A stretch of 64,000 bases of DNA, from positions 1-64,000 of the forward strand of contig NZ_JBKOPS010000006.1 in assembly GCF_047272945.1 (NCBI RefSeq), read 5' to 3'. Every line of letters begins with the position of its first letter. The stretch's first letter is position 1. This document shows, in pieces, positions 1-8,646 of this stretch. The notes under the pieces are model-generated. The model made no database searches and was not told the origin of the DNA. It saw only the letters and a list, made by a program, of their open reading frames with translations. Position numbers and translations under genes: made by a program. The stretch is from Rubrolithibacter danxiaensis (GTDB taxonomy: Bacteria > Bacteroidota > Bacteroidia > Sphingobacteriales > Sphingobacteriaceae).

Positions 1-1
1 A

Positions 2-925
2 AATGATTATTATGGATTTGGCAGGGAGATAGCAGGAGCAGGAAACATTAACCCAACTCCGGATAACAAGTACAAGTATAATGGGAAGGAGTTTCAGGAG
101 GATTTAGGGCAGTTAGATTACGGCGCAAGGTTCTATGATCCGGTGATTGCGAGGTGGAATGTGGTGGATCCGTTGGCGGAGAAGATGAGGGGATATTCGC
201 CTTACACCTATGCCTTCAATAATCCTATCAGGTTTATTGATTATGGCGGACTTTATCCGATTGAAATTATAACGAGAAGCTATGCTCCTTTTAAAACCTT
301 TGGCCCTGGTAACAATTGGTATGGAGACGGTAGAGGAGCTTCTGTTAGCAGGAATGCTTCGTCTAGGTCAAGCGTAACCATTAGACATAATACAGAAACT
401 AGAGTTACCACAGCGACAGGATCAAGTAGAAGGTCTCACACGGTAGATGGTTCTAAGGATGCAATGTCTACGACAGTTGTGGAAGAGAATAGATCAAGGG
501 GTAATAAGATAGACGTTCATTCTGCAGGAAGAAATGAAGCTCAAGTTGGTTCATGGGATATAGATCAGTTTACCAAGTTAACGGCTAACATAGAGGGCAA
601 CGTCAAAGGCAATCATATTCTTAATATATCAGGAACGATCAGTGGAGATGATTTCCCTAATCAAGAATCAATTGTATATGATAGTAAAGGAAATGGCGTA
701 ATGCTGGGTGCTTTTGCAACCTCAGGAGACAGACAGTCTGGTCCAGTTACTGATTTGCCGTTAGAAAATGAAGGTGATGTTCAAATGAAAGTTGGTGTGA
801 GAATCAACGTTGATAAAAATGGAGTTTTTCAAGGTATATCAGTCAATGAGAATGGCAAGAATACGGTGATATCCATTGCAGATTGGAATAAACGATTTGT
901 TAAAACAGATGAAAACAAAAAATAG
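2..925 (+). CDS. RHS-repeat core / polymorphic toxin, 3' part
   Basis: The frame is open from base 2 with no start, so this is the C-terminal end of a longer gene that begins before the window. The first ~75 residues carry the RHS-repeat-associated core signature: YNGKE, then YGARFYDP, a DPLAE motif, SPYTYAFNNP and RFID. This core normally closes a large YD-repeat shell that encapsulates a C-terminal toxin. The ~180 residues after the core are polar and rich in Gly, Ser and Asn, and I do not recognise the domain. The usual IDPDG end of the core reads IDYGG here. By family knowledge this tail is the variable toxin module; its activity cannot be read from the sequence. The stop codon overlaps the start of the next gene. 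Confidence 0.85.
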   Translation, partial: NDYYGFGREIAGAGNINPTPDNKYKYNGKEFQEDLGQLDYGARFYDPVIARWNVVDPLAEKMRGYSPYTYAFNNPIRFIDYGGLYPIEIITRSYAPFKTFGPGNNWYGDGRGASVSRNASSRSSVTIRHNTETRVTTATGSSRRSHTVDGSKDAMSTTVVEENRSRGNKIDVHSAGRNEAQVGSWDIDQFTKLTANIEGNVKGNHILNISGTISGDDFPNQESIVYDSKGNGVMLGAFATSGDRQSGPVTDLPLENEGDVQMKVGVRINVDKNGVFQGISVNENGKNTVISIADWNKRFVKTDENKK

Positions 926-1316
926 ATTTTTAGTAACACTAGTTTCCGCAAGTGTACTTTATTTTCTTCTGTATTGGTTTCTCAATGACCTGTTTTTATA
1001 TGCCATTGGTGGTGCCTTAAGTGTAGTAGTGAGACTTTTTAATAAACAGACAAATGTTCCACTGCTGATTTTTTTATGGGTAGCTCTACTGGGAGTTGCT
1101 ACCTTTTTTTATTACAAGTTCAACAGTAGGCCTATTAAGTATTTGTTCCTTTTACTAGTTGCGGTACTACTTTATGTTGTCGACTTTATTCTTTACGATA
1201 TAGTAAGTTTTGATACATTGGATAGGAAGGTCATATTTCTGACGGTCGCAGCTATGGTACTCATTAAAGGTCTAGTCCTATCACTGGTGGTTTATTTCGA
1301 AAGTAAAAAAAACTAA
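909..1316 (+). CDS. Small four-helix membrane protein, candidate immunity protein
   Basis: A 135-residue protein made almost entirely of four hydrophobic stretches (about residues 8-30, 45-65, 72-95 and 105-130) with short charged links, so it is an integral membrane protein. I chose the ATG at 909, which lies inside the last codons of the RHS gene (17 bp overlap), over a TTG at 876. This overlap implies translational coupling. A small gene coupled to the end of an RHS toxin gene is the classic position of an immunity gene, and a membrane immunity protein would suit a membrane-acting toxin. That role is inferred from position only. I recognise no family. Confidence 0.6.
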   Translation: MKTKNRFLVTLVSASVLYFLLYWFLNDLFLYAIGGALSVVVRLFNKQTNVPLLIFLWVALLGVATFFYYKFNSRPIKYLFLLLVAVLLYVVDFILYDIVSFDTLDRKVIFLTVAAMVLIKGLVLSLVVYFESKKN

Positions 1317-1352
1317 CTGGTTCACGCGTGTCTCGTGTGTCGATTGTAAAGT

Positions 1353-1388
1353 AAAACGCCTGGTTCTTGAGTAGAGCCAGGCGTTTTT
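1353..1388. terminator. Bidirectional Rho-independent terminator
   Basis: Inverted repeat AAAACGCCTGG...CCAGGCGTTTT, extended inward by paired TTCT/AGAG with one G.T wobble. It has an A run on the left and a T run on the right. It lies between the plus-strand membrane gene ending at 1316 and the minus-strand XRE gene ending at 1395, and can serve both. Confidence 0.85.
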
Positions 1389-1394
1389 GTGTTA

Positions 1395-1730
1395 TTAGGC
1401 GTAAGCCCTTTTGGTTTTATAATCCCTGATGATAAGATCAATATAATGAAAAACCCACTGCTTTTCTTCAGCCGGTAGCGTTTCCAGTTCGTCCAGGCGT
1501 TTGACCGTCTCCTTATCGTAAGCAGCGTTCATTCCTTCGCCCAGCAGAAAATCTACAGAAACTTCGAAGGCTTTGGCCAGCTTTACAATCACTTCGATAG
1601 AAGGTAAATTGTCGCCTCTTTCATACTTGCCAATCATTACACGAGAAGCCTCAATCTCTTTAGCCAGATCATCCTGCGACCAGTTCTTGGCCTTTCTAAG
1701 CTGGGTTATACGTTCTCCAATGTTAATCAT
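1395..1730 (-). CDS. XRE-family HTH transcriptional regulator
   Basis: A 111-residue protein with an N-terminal Cro/CI-type helix-turn-helix at about residues 4-62 (ITQLRKAKNWSQDDLAKEI, then MIGKYERGDNLPS and VDFLLG). A helical tail follows that probably dimerises. It is a DNA-binding repressor or activator with no sensor domain. Such short XRE proteins with a helical tail are frequent in Bacteroidota, often near RHS or phage-like genes. It stands alone between two convergent or divergent neighbours, and the 380-bp region upstream of it is shared with the tail-fibre-like gene at 2111. The target is unknown; autoregulation through that region is plausible but not shown. Confidence 0.9.
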   Translation of the reverse strand: MINIGERITQLRKAKNWSQDDLAKEIEASRVMIGKYERGDNLPSIEVIVKLAKAFEVSVDFLLGEGMNAAYDKETVKRLDELETLPAEEKQWVFHYIDLIIRDYKTKRAYA

Positions 1731-2110
1731 GTTTATCTAAAAGCGCTGTTATTGCAGCTTTATATACACTAACTGTCCGTAGTCTGTAGCGTGGCTATAA
1801 GGGTAAGGGACTACGGATTGTCAAATTGAAAAGAGTTTGTAACTCGATAAAAAGCAAAACAACTGGTTCTGTCAAACGAGCCAGATGTTTGGATATAGAT
1901 CGGCCTATATCTCAAACTGTCATAAGTTATCTATGGGCTTGCGAAGAGTATGAGTAGCCTTGTGCTTTAATTACTGCCATTGCTTTTAACAACGATCTTA
2001 ATCGCATTCAATAAAATAAAAGTTCCATTATTTCTGAAAATAATTTCTTCACTGCAGTTTAACTGCAGTGTAAATATTCAATTTTGATATTTCACAGCAT
2101 ATTATAAAGT
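1731..2110. other. Gene-free region with dyads
   Basis: A divergent intergenic region of 380 bp. It holds a hairpin at 1857-1890 that resembles the terminator at 1353, a 7-bp inverted repeat GATATAG/CTATATC at 1892-1911, and a perfect 21-bp palindrome at 2050-2070. I see no ORF with coding character. It must contain the promoters of the XRE gene and of the gene at 2111, but I cannot place -7/-33 boxes with confidence. Confidence 0.5.
2050..2070. promoter_or_regulatory. Perfect 21-bp palindrome, putative operator
   Basis: CACTGCAGTT, T, AACTGCAGTG: two perfect 10-bp arms around one central base, 41 bp upstream of the ATG at 2111. This form is typical of a binding site for a dimeric HTH regulator, and the XRE protein encoded at 1395-1730 is the nearest candidate. 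It carries no T run, so it is not a terminator. Confidence 0.5.
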
Positions 2111-3046
2111 ATGAGAAAAATATTTCTTCTTTCTGCCATTTTATTCTGTATAAATATCGCTTTTGCACAAACCGATGATATTGTCCATAAGAGCGGCGAT
2201 GAAACTATAACAGGGATAAAAACTTTTAATAGTATTTTAAATGCTAATGGAGGGATTTCTTCTGATGGAAATGTCGTGGCAAAAAATGGAGCATTATTAG
2301 TAAGTAATAGTAACGGGGGAGTAAGTGCCTCCAGCTTTGCCTCTATAGAAGTAAATACAGATATAAGAAATGCAAACAGAGGAGCTATATATATAATCCC
2401 TGGCCAAAGTAGTGATAGAATATATTTTGGAACTGCTGGAAAAACTCTATTTGCATTGAATTTTCAGTATGTTGGTCAAATTGAGAATATGCCTGTTTTT
2501 AATACAGGCGGCCTTACTCTCGGAACATCCGCGGGCTCAAGTCATAGTATAGGAAGAGTGGGAACAGATGTTTATTATAATTCATCCGGACCTAATGGTG
2601 GGAATCATCGATTCTTCACCAAAGAACAAACCTATGCAGGGTATGGTACTTCTACCGAAAGAATGAGATTGTCGGCTGCAGGTAACCTTTTGATTGGAAC
2701 TAAAGTAGATGATGGCTACTCAAAATTAGCTGTAAACGGAAGGATACGTGCTAAAGAAATCAAAGTAGAAACTGCGAATTTTCCTGACTACGTCTTTCAA
2801 AAAGACTACTTTTTACTTCCCTTAAACGATCTCGAAAAATTTATAAAACTAAATAACCATCTTCCGGAAATTCCGTCGGCAAAAGAGGTAGAAGAGAATG
2901 GCGTAAACCTGGGAGAAATGAACGCAAAGCTCCTTGAAAAAATTGAAGAACTTACCCTGCATCTTATCGAACAAAACAAGAAGTTAGAACTTCAGCAACA
3001 ACAAATTGACGTACTATTAAAAAAAGTTGGCTCCGCTGAAAAATAA
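2111..3046 (+). CDS. Secreted tail-fibre-like surface protein
   Basis: A 311-residue protein with a Sec signal peptide (residues 1-20, ending AFAQ). It has a fibre-like beta-rich body that begins with the phage-tail-type motif KSGDETITGIKTF. The C-terminal segment (about 205-311) is typical of Bacteroidota tail-fibre-like proteins: NGRIRAKEIKVE, then NNHLPEIPSAKEVEENGV, LGEMNAKLLEKIEEL and a coiled coil rich in Gln. In relatives this end sits where phage fibres have the intramolecular chaperone region. The protein is probably a trimeric surface or periplasmic fibre. It lies 43 bp before the pseudopilin gene and may be part of, or a substrate for, the secretion operon; that link is inferred from position. 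Confidence 0.75.
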   Translation: MRKIFLLSAILFCINIAFAQTDDIVHKSGDETITGIKTFNSILNANGGISSDGNVVAKNGALLVSNSNGGVSASSFASIEVNTDIRNANRGAIYIIPGQSSDRIYFGTAGKTLFALNFQYVGQIENMPVFNTGGLTLGTSAGSSHSIGRVGTDVYYNSSGPNGGNHRFFTKEQTYAGYGTSTERMRLSAAGNLLIGTKVDDGYSKLAVNGRIRAKEIKVETANFPDYVFQKDYFLLPLNDLEKFIKLNNHLPEIPSAKEVEENGVNLGEMNAKLLEKIEELTLHLIEQNKKLELQQQQIDVLLKKVGSAEK

Positions 3047-3089
3047 ATGTTATTTTGAAAAAGTTTTTTAGATCACAGCTCTCATTACT

Positions 3090-3506
3090 ATGTTATCTTT
3101 TTGCAAAACAAAAGTAAAAGCCTATACGCTTACAGAAATTCTTGTCGTATTGGTTATTATTGGCATCCTGGTACTACTGGCCCTGCCGAATCTCCTTCCA
3201 TTAATAACGAAAGCAAAAAGCACGGAAGCCAAAGTTCAACTCGAACACGTATATACGCTTGAACGGAATTACTTCTTTGAAAAGTCGAAATATTCTACAG
3301 ATTTGAAAGAGATTGGCTTTATCCAGGAAAAGCTGACAACAGATGGAAAGGATGGACGTGCAAATTATCGGATTGAAATTGTACAATCTGGTCCTGCGAC
3401 TTTTATTGCACGTGCCACAGCTGTAGCCGATTTTAACGGAAATGGCACTTTCAATGTTTGGGAGATTGACCAGGAAAAGAACCTGAAAGAAGTAGTTGCG
3501 GATTAA
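3090..3506 (+). CDS. Type IV pilin / GspG-like major pseudopilin
   Basis: A 138-residue class III-signal protein. A short basic leader (CKTKVKA) precedes YTLTEILVVLVIIGILVLLALP, broken by me at the cleavage site A|YTLTE. The conserved Glu sits at +5, followed by the ~20-residue hydrophobic assembly helix. Residue -1 is Ala where Gly is usual. The globular part (about 40-138) has the GspG-like pattern of a short helix, a KYSTDL-type turn and a beta sheet (ANYRIEIV). It should be processed by the prepilin peptidase encoded immediately downstream and polymerised into a short pseudopilus or pilus. It is the only pilin-type gene in the cluster, so minor pseudopilins are missing or lie elsewhere. 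Confidence 0.85.
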   Translation: MLSFCKTKVKAYTLTEILVVLVIIGILVLLALPNLLPLITKAKSTEAKVQLEHVYTLERNYFFEKSKYSTDLKEIGFIQEKLTTDGKDGRANYRIEIVQSGPATFIARATAVADFNGNGTFNVWEIDQEKNLKEVVAD

Positions 3507-4021
3507 TGCTTGTGAAAACAGGAGTGATTATTTGCCTGCTGTTCCTGTTTTATCAGGATATGAAGCACCGGGCAGTTTATTGGATAGTGTTTCCAATTTT
3601 ACTGATCCTGCTTTTTCTTGTTTCAAAGGAGCAAGATTACTTTCCGATTGTGCTTACCAATAGTTTTGTTAATATACTGTTTCTTCTTATCCAACTGATT
3701 CTTCTTACAGGATACTTTTCAATAAAGAAAAAGCAATGGATTAACTTACTTAATAGTTACCTGGGGCTCGGAGATGTACTTTTTCTGCTTACAATTGCTT
3801 TTTATTTCTCACCGGCAAATTTCCTGGTGTTTTATATTATAAGTCTCTTGCTTGTCCTGCTTGCAACTATCCTGTTTTTTAGTCAAAATACTCAACGAAC
3901 TTTCAAGATCCCTCTTGCAGGTCTCCAATCCCTTTTTTTTGCCTTGATTTTGCTTATGGATTGGAACAACAATTCATTAAATCTTCAAAACGATCAATGG
4001 ATACTTAATTACTTACAATGA
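3506..4021 (+). CDS. Prepilin peptidase (A24 family), short form
   Basis: A 171-residue polytopic membrane aspartyl protease. The two catalytic Asp residues are D18 in YQDMKHR and D90 in the GLGDV motif, with hydrophobic helices around them. It is shorter than PilD/GspO because the N-terminal cytoplasmic N-methyltransferase domain with its cysteine motif is absent. This makes it a peptidase-only enzyme, as in archaeal and TadV-type peptidases. It overlaps the pilin stop by one base and shares ATGA with the next gene, so it is translationally coupled to both. Its substrate is most likely the pseudopilin next to it. Whether mature pilin is N-methylated by another enzyme cannot be seen. Confidence 0.82.
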   Translation: MLVKTGVIICLLFLFYQDMKHRAVYWIVFPILLILLFLVSKEQDYFPIVLTNSFVNILFLLIQLILLTGYFSIKKKQWINLLNSYLGLGDVLFLLTIAFYFSPANFLVFYIISLLLVLLATILFFSQNTQRTFKIPLAGLQSLFFALILLMDWNNNSLNLQNDQWILNYLQ

Positions 4022-5454
4022 TGGAGGGGGAGCAGGAAATAACGATTTCAAGTAAAGCTGTTCATCTGTTGAGCAGGGAACAGGCATGGCATTATCGCAT
4101 ACTTCCCAAGGAAGAAAAGACAGACCTTACTACTTTTTACTGTGAGGAGGATGCCGATGAAAGTACCTTAAATCTGGAGCTGGAAGTAATATTAGGTAAA
4201 CAGGTCGGTCTTGAGAAACTTCCCCAGTCTGAAATTAACCGGCTTTTATCTACCTACTATTTCAACGAGAATAAGCGAACGGATCTTCCCTCTTCGACTG
4301 TTTCTTTGAACAATACTGATTTTCTGACAAGACTTGTTCTGGAAGCGAAATCATTAAAAAGCAGTGATATTCACATAGAGACCTATGAGCATAAATGTCG
4401 TGTCCGTGTTCGAATCGACGGTATGATGATTGAGCGTTACCTGCTGCAAAAGGACGAATATCCTTCGTTGATCAACAAGATTAAGATTATGGCTAACCTT
4501 GACATCGCCGAAAAGCGATTGCCACAGGATGGCAGGGTTAATTTCAAAGAACAGGGAGAACAATTCGATATTCGTGTTTCGGTTTTGCCTACCCTGCATG
4601 GTGAAAAGGTCGTTCTTCGTCTGTTAAACAATAACGCTACTAATATTGAAGTCACCCAACTGGGATTTTCTGATTTCGATCTTGAAAATTACCTGCAGGG
4701 AGTGAAACGGCCCAATGGCATGCTGTTGATAAGCGGACCTACCGGTTCGGGAAAGACAACCACCTTATACGGTACTTTAAAATATCTTAATAAAGAAACC
4801 CGCAACATACTTACGATTGAAGACCCTATTGAGTATACGCTGGAGGGCATTAACCAGGTACAGTTGAAAGAAAGTATCGGACTTGGTTTTGCTTCTGCAC
4901 TACGAACTTTTCTGCGACAGGATCCTGACGTGATCATGGTAGGAGAGATCCGTGACCAAGAAACAGCAAACATGGCTATCAGGGCTGCCTTAACGGGTCA
5001 CTTGGTTTTATCAACTATTCATACAAATTCAGCATGGGGAACTGTATCCCGCTTAATGGACATGGGAATTCCGGGTTTTCTGGTGGCAAATACGTTGAAT
5101 ACGAGCGTAGCTCAGCGTTTGGTACGGTTGCTCTGTCCGTCCTGTAAAATAAAGACCGGCTGTAGTCGCGACTTGTATCCTAAACATTTTAAACCATTTT
5201 ATCGCGTTCACGAGCATTATATCAGTAAAGGCTGTCAGGAATGCTATTACACAGGGTATAAAGGCCGGAAAGCGGTATATGAAGTTATTCCTATAGACCA
5301 GGAACTGGCCATTGAAATTAAGCAAGGTAATTTGTATATCGATTCTCTACTGAAGGAGAGAGGAATCCGGACACTTGCAGAAAATGCTTTCGATTTGTTT
5401 GCGGAAGGCCAAACCTCCTTAGAAGAAATTTACCCATTACTTTTTAGCTATTGA
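4018..5454 (+). CDS. GspE/PilB-type assembly ATPase
   Basis: A 478-residue hexameric motor ATPase of the type II secretion / type IV pilus family. Visible motifs are SSDIHIE (~115), the Walker A GPTGSGKTTT (~240), the Asp box LTIEDPIEY (~262), the Walker B region DPDVIMVGEIRD (~300) and the His box HLVLSTIHTN (~325). A C-terminal zinc-binding four-cysteine module (CPSC ~374, then CQEC) completes the GspE/PilB pattern. The N-terminal regulatory region is short. The gene starts on an ATGA overlap with the prepilin peptidase gene; an alternative ATG lies one codon later. It powers pseudopilus extension in the cytoplasm, docking on the GspL/PilM-like protein. The zinc module and TIHTN box argue against a PilT retraction role. 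Confidence 0.93.
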   Translation: MMEGEQEITISSKAVHLLSREQAWHYRILPKEEKTDLTTFYCEEDADESTLNLELEVILGKQVGLEKLPQSEINRLLSTYYFNENKRTDLPSSTVSLNNTDFLTRLVLEAKSLKSSDIHIETYEHKCRVRVRIDGMMIERYLLQKDEYPSLINKIKIMANLDIAEKRLPQDGRVNFKEQGEQFDIRVSVLPTLHGEKVVLRLLNNNATNIEVTQLGFSDFDLENYLQGVKRPNGMLLISGPTGSGKTTTLYGTLKYLNKETRNILTIEDPIEYTLEGINQVQLKESIGLGFASALRTFLRQDPDVIMVGEIRDQETANMAIRAALTGHLVLSTIHTNSAWGTVSRLMDMGIPGFLVANTLNTSVAQRLVRLLCPSCKIKTGCSRDLYPKHFKPFYRVHEHYISKGCQECYYTGYKGRKAVYEVIPIDQELAIEIKQGNLYIDSLLKERGIRTLAENAFDLFAEGQTSLEEIYPLLFSY

Positions 5455-7415
5455 TGAAAGATTTTTACATAAGAAAGTGGAGTTTAACAGGAATGATTTG
5501 TCTGCTGTTTTTTTCTTTTCATATTTCAGTATATGGACAAACTTCTTCTCAGGAACGGTATAGGCTGGTAGAAGAAAGGCTGAGGAACCTGGCAGTGACA
5601 GTTCCAGGCTTAAACCAAAAAGTGCAATTAGCGGTATCTGGAGCCTCGGCACAAGAATTTTTAAGAGCGCTTGCACAGGCCAATAACCTCAATATCAATA
5701 TTGATCCTGCCCTGGATTTTAAGATCTATAATAATTTTACCAACGAGACCGCTTTAAATGTATTGCTGTTTCTAACCAAGCAATTCGATCTGGATATAAA
5801 CCTGACAGGTTCCATTATGTCCATTACCCGAGTTTCTCCGCCTATTCTACAGGTGCCCCGCAGAGAGATCAACGTGCGGTACAATAATGCCGCTAATACT
5901 TTAAGCATGGAGTTGAACAACGATACCCTGGGCCTGGTTGCAAGAAAGATATCCCAACTGTCACAAAAGAACGTTGTGGTTCCTTCATCGTTGTTTAATA
6001 ATCGCGTGACCGCTTTTTTTACCGAAGCTCCGTTTGAAACGGCTTTAGAAAAACTCGCTTTTGCCAATAATCTGAAAATAACCCGGACAACGGATAATGT
6101 GTATGTTTTTGAAGGACTAACAGAAGGCGAGGAGCTTTTTATTGATAAGGATAGAACAACTGCTGTACGGAGAAATTCCCGTCCCGGTTCAGCAGGGAAT
6201 ACGCAGCCAGGAGGAGGGAACTTCAGTATTTACAGTAAAACGTCTTCTCTGGGCAATCGCCTTATTAGTGTGGATGCTTCCAATACAGCTATTCTCGATC
6301 TTGTTAAAGCTACTTCACAGGAAGTGAAAGCGAATTACTTTCTTTATTCGGATATAAAAGGAAATGTTACTACACGTGTAAATGATATCAGTTTTGATGA
6401 TTTTTTAAGTTCGCTTTTCCAGGGATCCGATTACACTTTTAAAAAGGACAATGGGGTGTATCTGATCGGGGAACGACGACTGGAAGGATTAAGGACGAAT
6501 AAGGTTATTCAGCTTCAATACCGTTCTATTGATACCATTCAGGCGATGATTCCAACAGAGTGGAGAAAGGGAGTGGAAATAAAGGAATTCAGAGAACAGA
6601 ATACGCTGCTGCTGTCCGGTTCTTCTCCTCAGATAACTGAAATTGAAAATTACATACACCAGATAGACCGACTGGTGCCGATGGTATTAATAGAGGTAAC
6701 TCTGCTGGATGTAAGAAAAGGAAAGACGGTTAAAACAGGAATTAGTGCAAATGTTGCCGACAGTACGGTAAAAGCAGGAGGAAGTATTTTTCCAGGTGTT
6801 GATTATACCTTTACCGCCAGTTCGATCAATGATTTTTTGTCGCGTTTGGGTAGAAATAATTCTATTAATATCGGGAGAGTAACTCCTAATTTTTATGTGA
6901 AACTGAGTGCTTTGGAGCAGAATAATAACGTGGAAGTGCGCTCAGTTCCTAAATTATCAACTCTTAATGGTCATACGGCAAATTTAAGTATCGGAAGCAA
7001 ACGGTATTATAGTACACGTACACAGAATGTCATTCCCTCATTAAGTTCACAGACACTCATAACCGAGCAGTATACACCCGTAGAGGCTAATCTCGCTATA
7101 AAAATTAAACCTATAGTTTCCGGCGATGACCAGGTTACCTTAAATATCGATATTGATATTTCTGATTTTATAGGTAATCCACCGATGAATGTTCCGCCAC
7201 CAACTTCAACCAGTAAATTCGAATCCATTATCCGGGCTAAGAACGAAGACATGATAGTGCTCGGAGGACTTGAGCGTACTGAAAAAAGCGATTCCGGCTC
7301 TGGCGTTCCTATTTTGTCTCGTATTCCGGTTTTAAAATGGCTTTTCAGCAGCCGGGAGAAATCGAATAATAAGGTCGTAACGATAGTGTTCATCAAACCG
7401 ACGATTATTTATTAA
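5454..7415 (+). CDS. Type II/IV secretin, outer-membrane channel
   Basis: A 653-residue protein with a signal peptide (MKDFYIRKW then a hydrophobic core ending VYGQ). The N-terminal half has STN/N0- and N1-like ring-building modules (about 60-130, 150-220 and 280-350). The C-terminal half is a secretin domain with LIEVTLLDV (~422), RSVPKLSTLNG (~500), a long membrane hairpin and the ending AKNEDMIVLGGL then GVPILSRIPVLKWLFSS. It forms the multimeric gate through which the pseudopilus or substrates pass. I place the start at the ATG at 5454, overlapping the ATPase stop by one base, rather than the TTG at 5451. No pilotin gene is obvious; the lipoprotein at 9190 is a possible partner. Confidence 0.92.
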   Translation: MKDFYIRKWSLTGMICLLFFSFHISVYGQTSSQERYRLVEERLRNLAVTVPGLNQKVQLAVSGASAQEFLRALAQANNLNINIDPALDFKIYNNFTNETALNVLLFLTKQFDLDINLTGSIMSITRVSPPILQVPRREINVRYNNAANTLSMELNNDTLGLVARKISQLSQKNVVVPSSLFNNRVTAFFTEAPFETALEKLAFANNLKITRTTDNVYVFEGLTEGEELFIDKDRTTAVRRNSRPGSAGNTQPGGGNFSIYSKTSSLGNRLISVDASNTAILDLVKATSQEVKANYFLYSDIKGNVTTRVNDISFDDFLSSLFQGSDYTFKKDNGVYLIGERRLEGLRTNKVIQLQYRSIDTIQAMIPTEWRKGVEIKEFREQNTLLLSGSSPQITEIENYIHQIDRLVPMVLIEVTLLDVRKGKTVKTGISANVADSTVKAGGSIFPGVDYTFTASSINDFLSRLGRNNSINIGRVTPNFYVKLSALEQNNNVEVRSVPKLSTLNGHTANLSIGSKRYYSTRTQNVIPSLSSQTLITEQYTPVEANLAIKIKPIVSGDDQVTLNIDIDISDFIGNPPMNVPPPTSTSKFESIIRAKNEDMIVLGGLERTEKSDSGSGVPILSRIPVLKWLFSSREKSNNKVVTIVFIKPTIIY

Positions 7416-7416
7416 G

Positions 7417-8646
7417 ATGAGCTGGCTGAGTACATATGAATGGTTATCCTTCTGTTCTGGAATTGAACTGAACATACAGGGGGAGAATCAATACAAAGCA
7501 AAGGTGTGCTCTGTTTCTGTCAATAAATCAGCCCTTCATATCGATGATAAAGCGGAGCTTGAAGGAGATTTAAAAACGATTTTTAAAAAAGTACAGGGAA
7601 AAGAGGCAATAGCAGTAACGCTGACGGGTAAGGGTATTCTGATAAAAAAAACTGATCGGATTGAGGTGATAAGCCAGGAAACTCTCAGTAAAGTTTTTCC
7701 TAATCTGGTTATTGAGAATTTTTATATACAAAACTTTATTTCCGGTGATCATTCTTTTCTTTCTATCATCCGGAAAGAACTGGTAGATGTGATTTTTGAA
7801 GAAGCATTGAAAGTTGGTTTGAAGGTTTTAGTTATCAGTCTTGGCCCATTTGTTGTCTCGCAGGTACTGAATCAGTTTAACAATTACAACGATCAGTTCA
7901 TTTTTGACGGACATCGAATCAACTATGATACACAGTATCAATGGCTGGAGTATTCTTATAATCCGGATTTACGATCGCCGTTTCCTTTAAAAATTGATGT
8001 TGAAACTATTCCTGAAACCTTTGTCCTGTCTTATGCTACTGCTTTCCAGTTGGCGCTATTTAACCGCTTGCTTCCTGTATCTGTAGAAAGTGATGTTACA
8101 GTTTCTGCTTTGACTGAATTTAAAGAAGAAAAGAAATTTAAAATGAGGCTTACGGGGATTTTAGGCGCTTTCTTTTTTCTCCTGCTGATGAATTTTCTGA
8201 TCTTCAGTATCTACAGTAATAAAAATGAAGAATTGATATCGCGGGTAAACCAAAGTTCAGCCAGCATAGAGACTCTTAAAGGTATAGAAGAAGACATTGA
8301 GATCAAAGAAGTGCAGCTTCAGGACCTTGGTTGGAAGAAGGGAATAAAGTATGCGTTTTTATCTGATCAGATTGCTCAAACTACTCCTTCTGCTGTAAAC
8401 CTTGTTCAATTAGCTATAAATCCTGTGAATACTGTAAAAACGACCAGTGAGCGACGGGAAGTCATCGACATGGGTAGTATCGAAATAAGGGGCAGAACAG
8501 ATAACATGCAGGCAGTTAATAACTGGATCTATATGTTGAAAGAAAAGAAATGGGCACAGGAAGTTTTACTTACAAGCTTTTCCCCGTCGACAGATAGCGA
8601 TCAGGAAGCATTAAGTCAGGAGTTTACTATAAAAATTAAATACTAA
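7417..8646 (+). CDS. GspL / PilM-PilN-like inner-membrane assembly protein
   Basis: A 409-residue protein. Residues 1-245 form a soluble domain with a weak resemblance to the actin-like PilM/GspL cytoplasmic domain. A single membrane helix follows at about 248-268 (GILGAFFFLLLMNFLIFSI). A periplasmic part then has a coiled coil (NEELISRVNQSSASIETL) and a PilN-like ferredoxin-fold domain, seen in IEIRGRTDNMQAVNNWIYML. It therefore looks like a PilM-PilN fusion, or equally a GspL. It would link the ATPase in the cytoplasm to the periplasmic PilO/PilP-like proteins encoded next. The start is two bases after the secretin stop. The assignment rests on layout and weak motif similarity. Confidence 0.65.
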   Translation: MSWLSTYEWLSFCSGIELNIQGENQYKAKVCSVSVNKSALHIDDKAELEGDLKTIFKKVQGKEAIAVTLTGKGILIKKTDRIEVISQETLSKVFPNLVIENFYIQNFISGDHSFLSIIRKELVDVIFEEALKVGLKVLVISLGPFVVSQVLNQFNNYNDQFIFDGHRINYDTQYQWLEYSYNPDLRSPFPLKIDVETIPETFVLSYATAFQLALFNRLLPVSVESDVTVSALTEFKEEKKFKMRLTGILGAFFFLLLMNFLIFSIYSNKNEELISRVNQSSASIETLKGIEEDIEIKEVQLQDLGWKKGIKYAFLSDQIAQTTPSAVNLVQLAINPVNTVKTTSERREVIDMGSIEIRGRTDNMQAVNNWIYMLKEKKWAQEVLLTSFSPSTDSDQEALSQEFTIKIKY

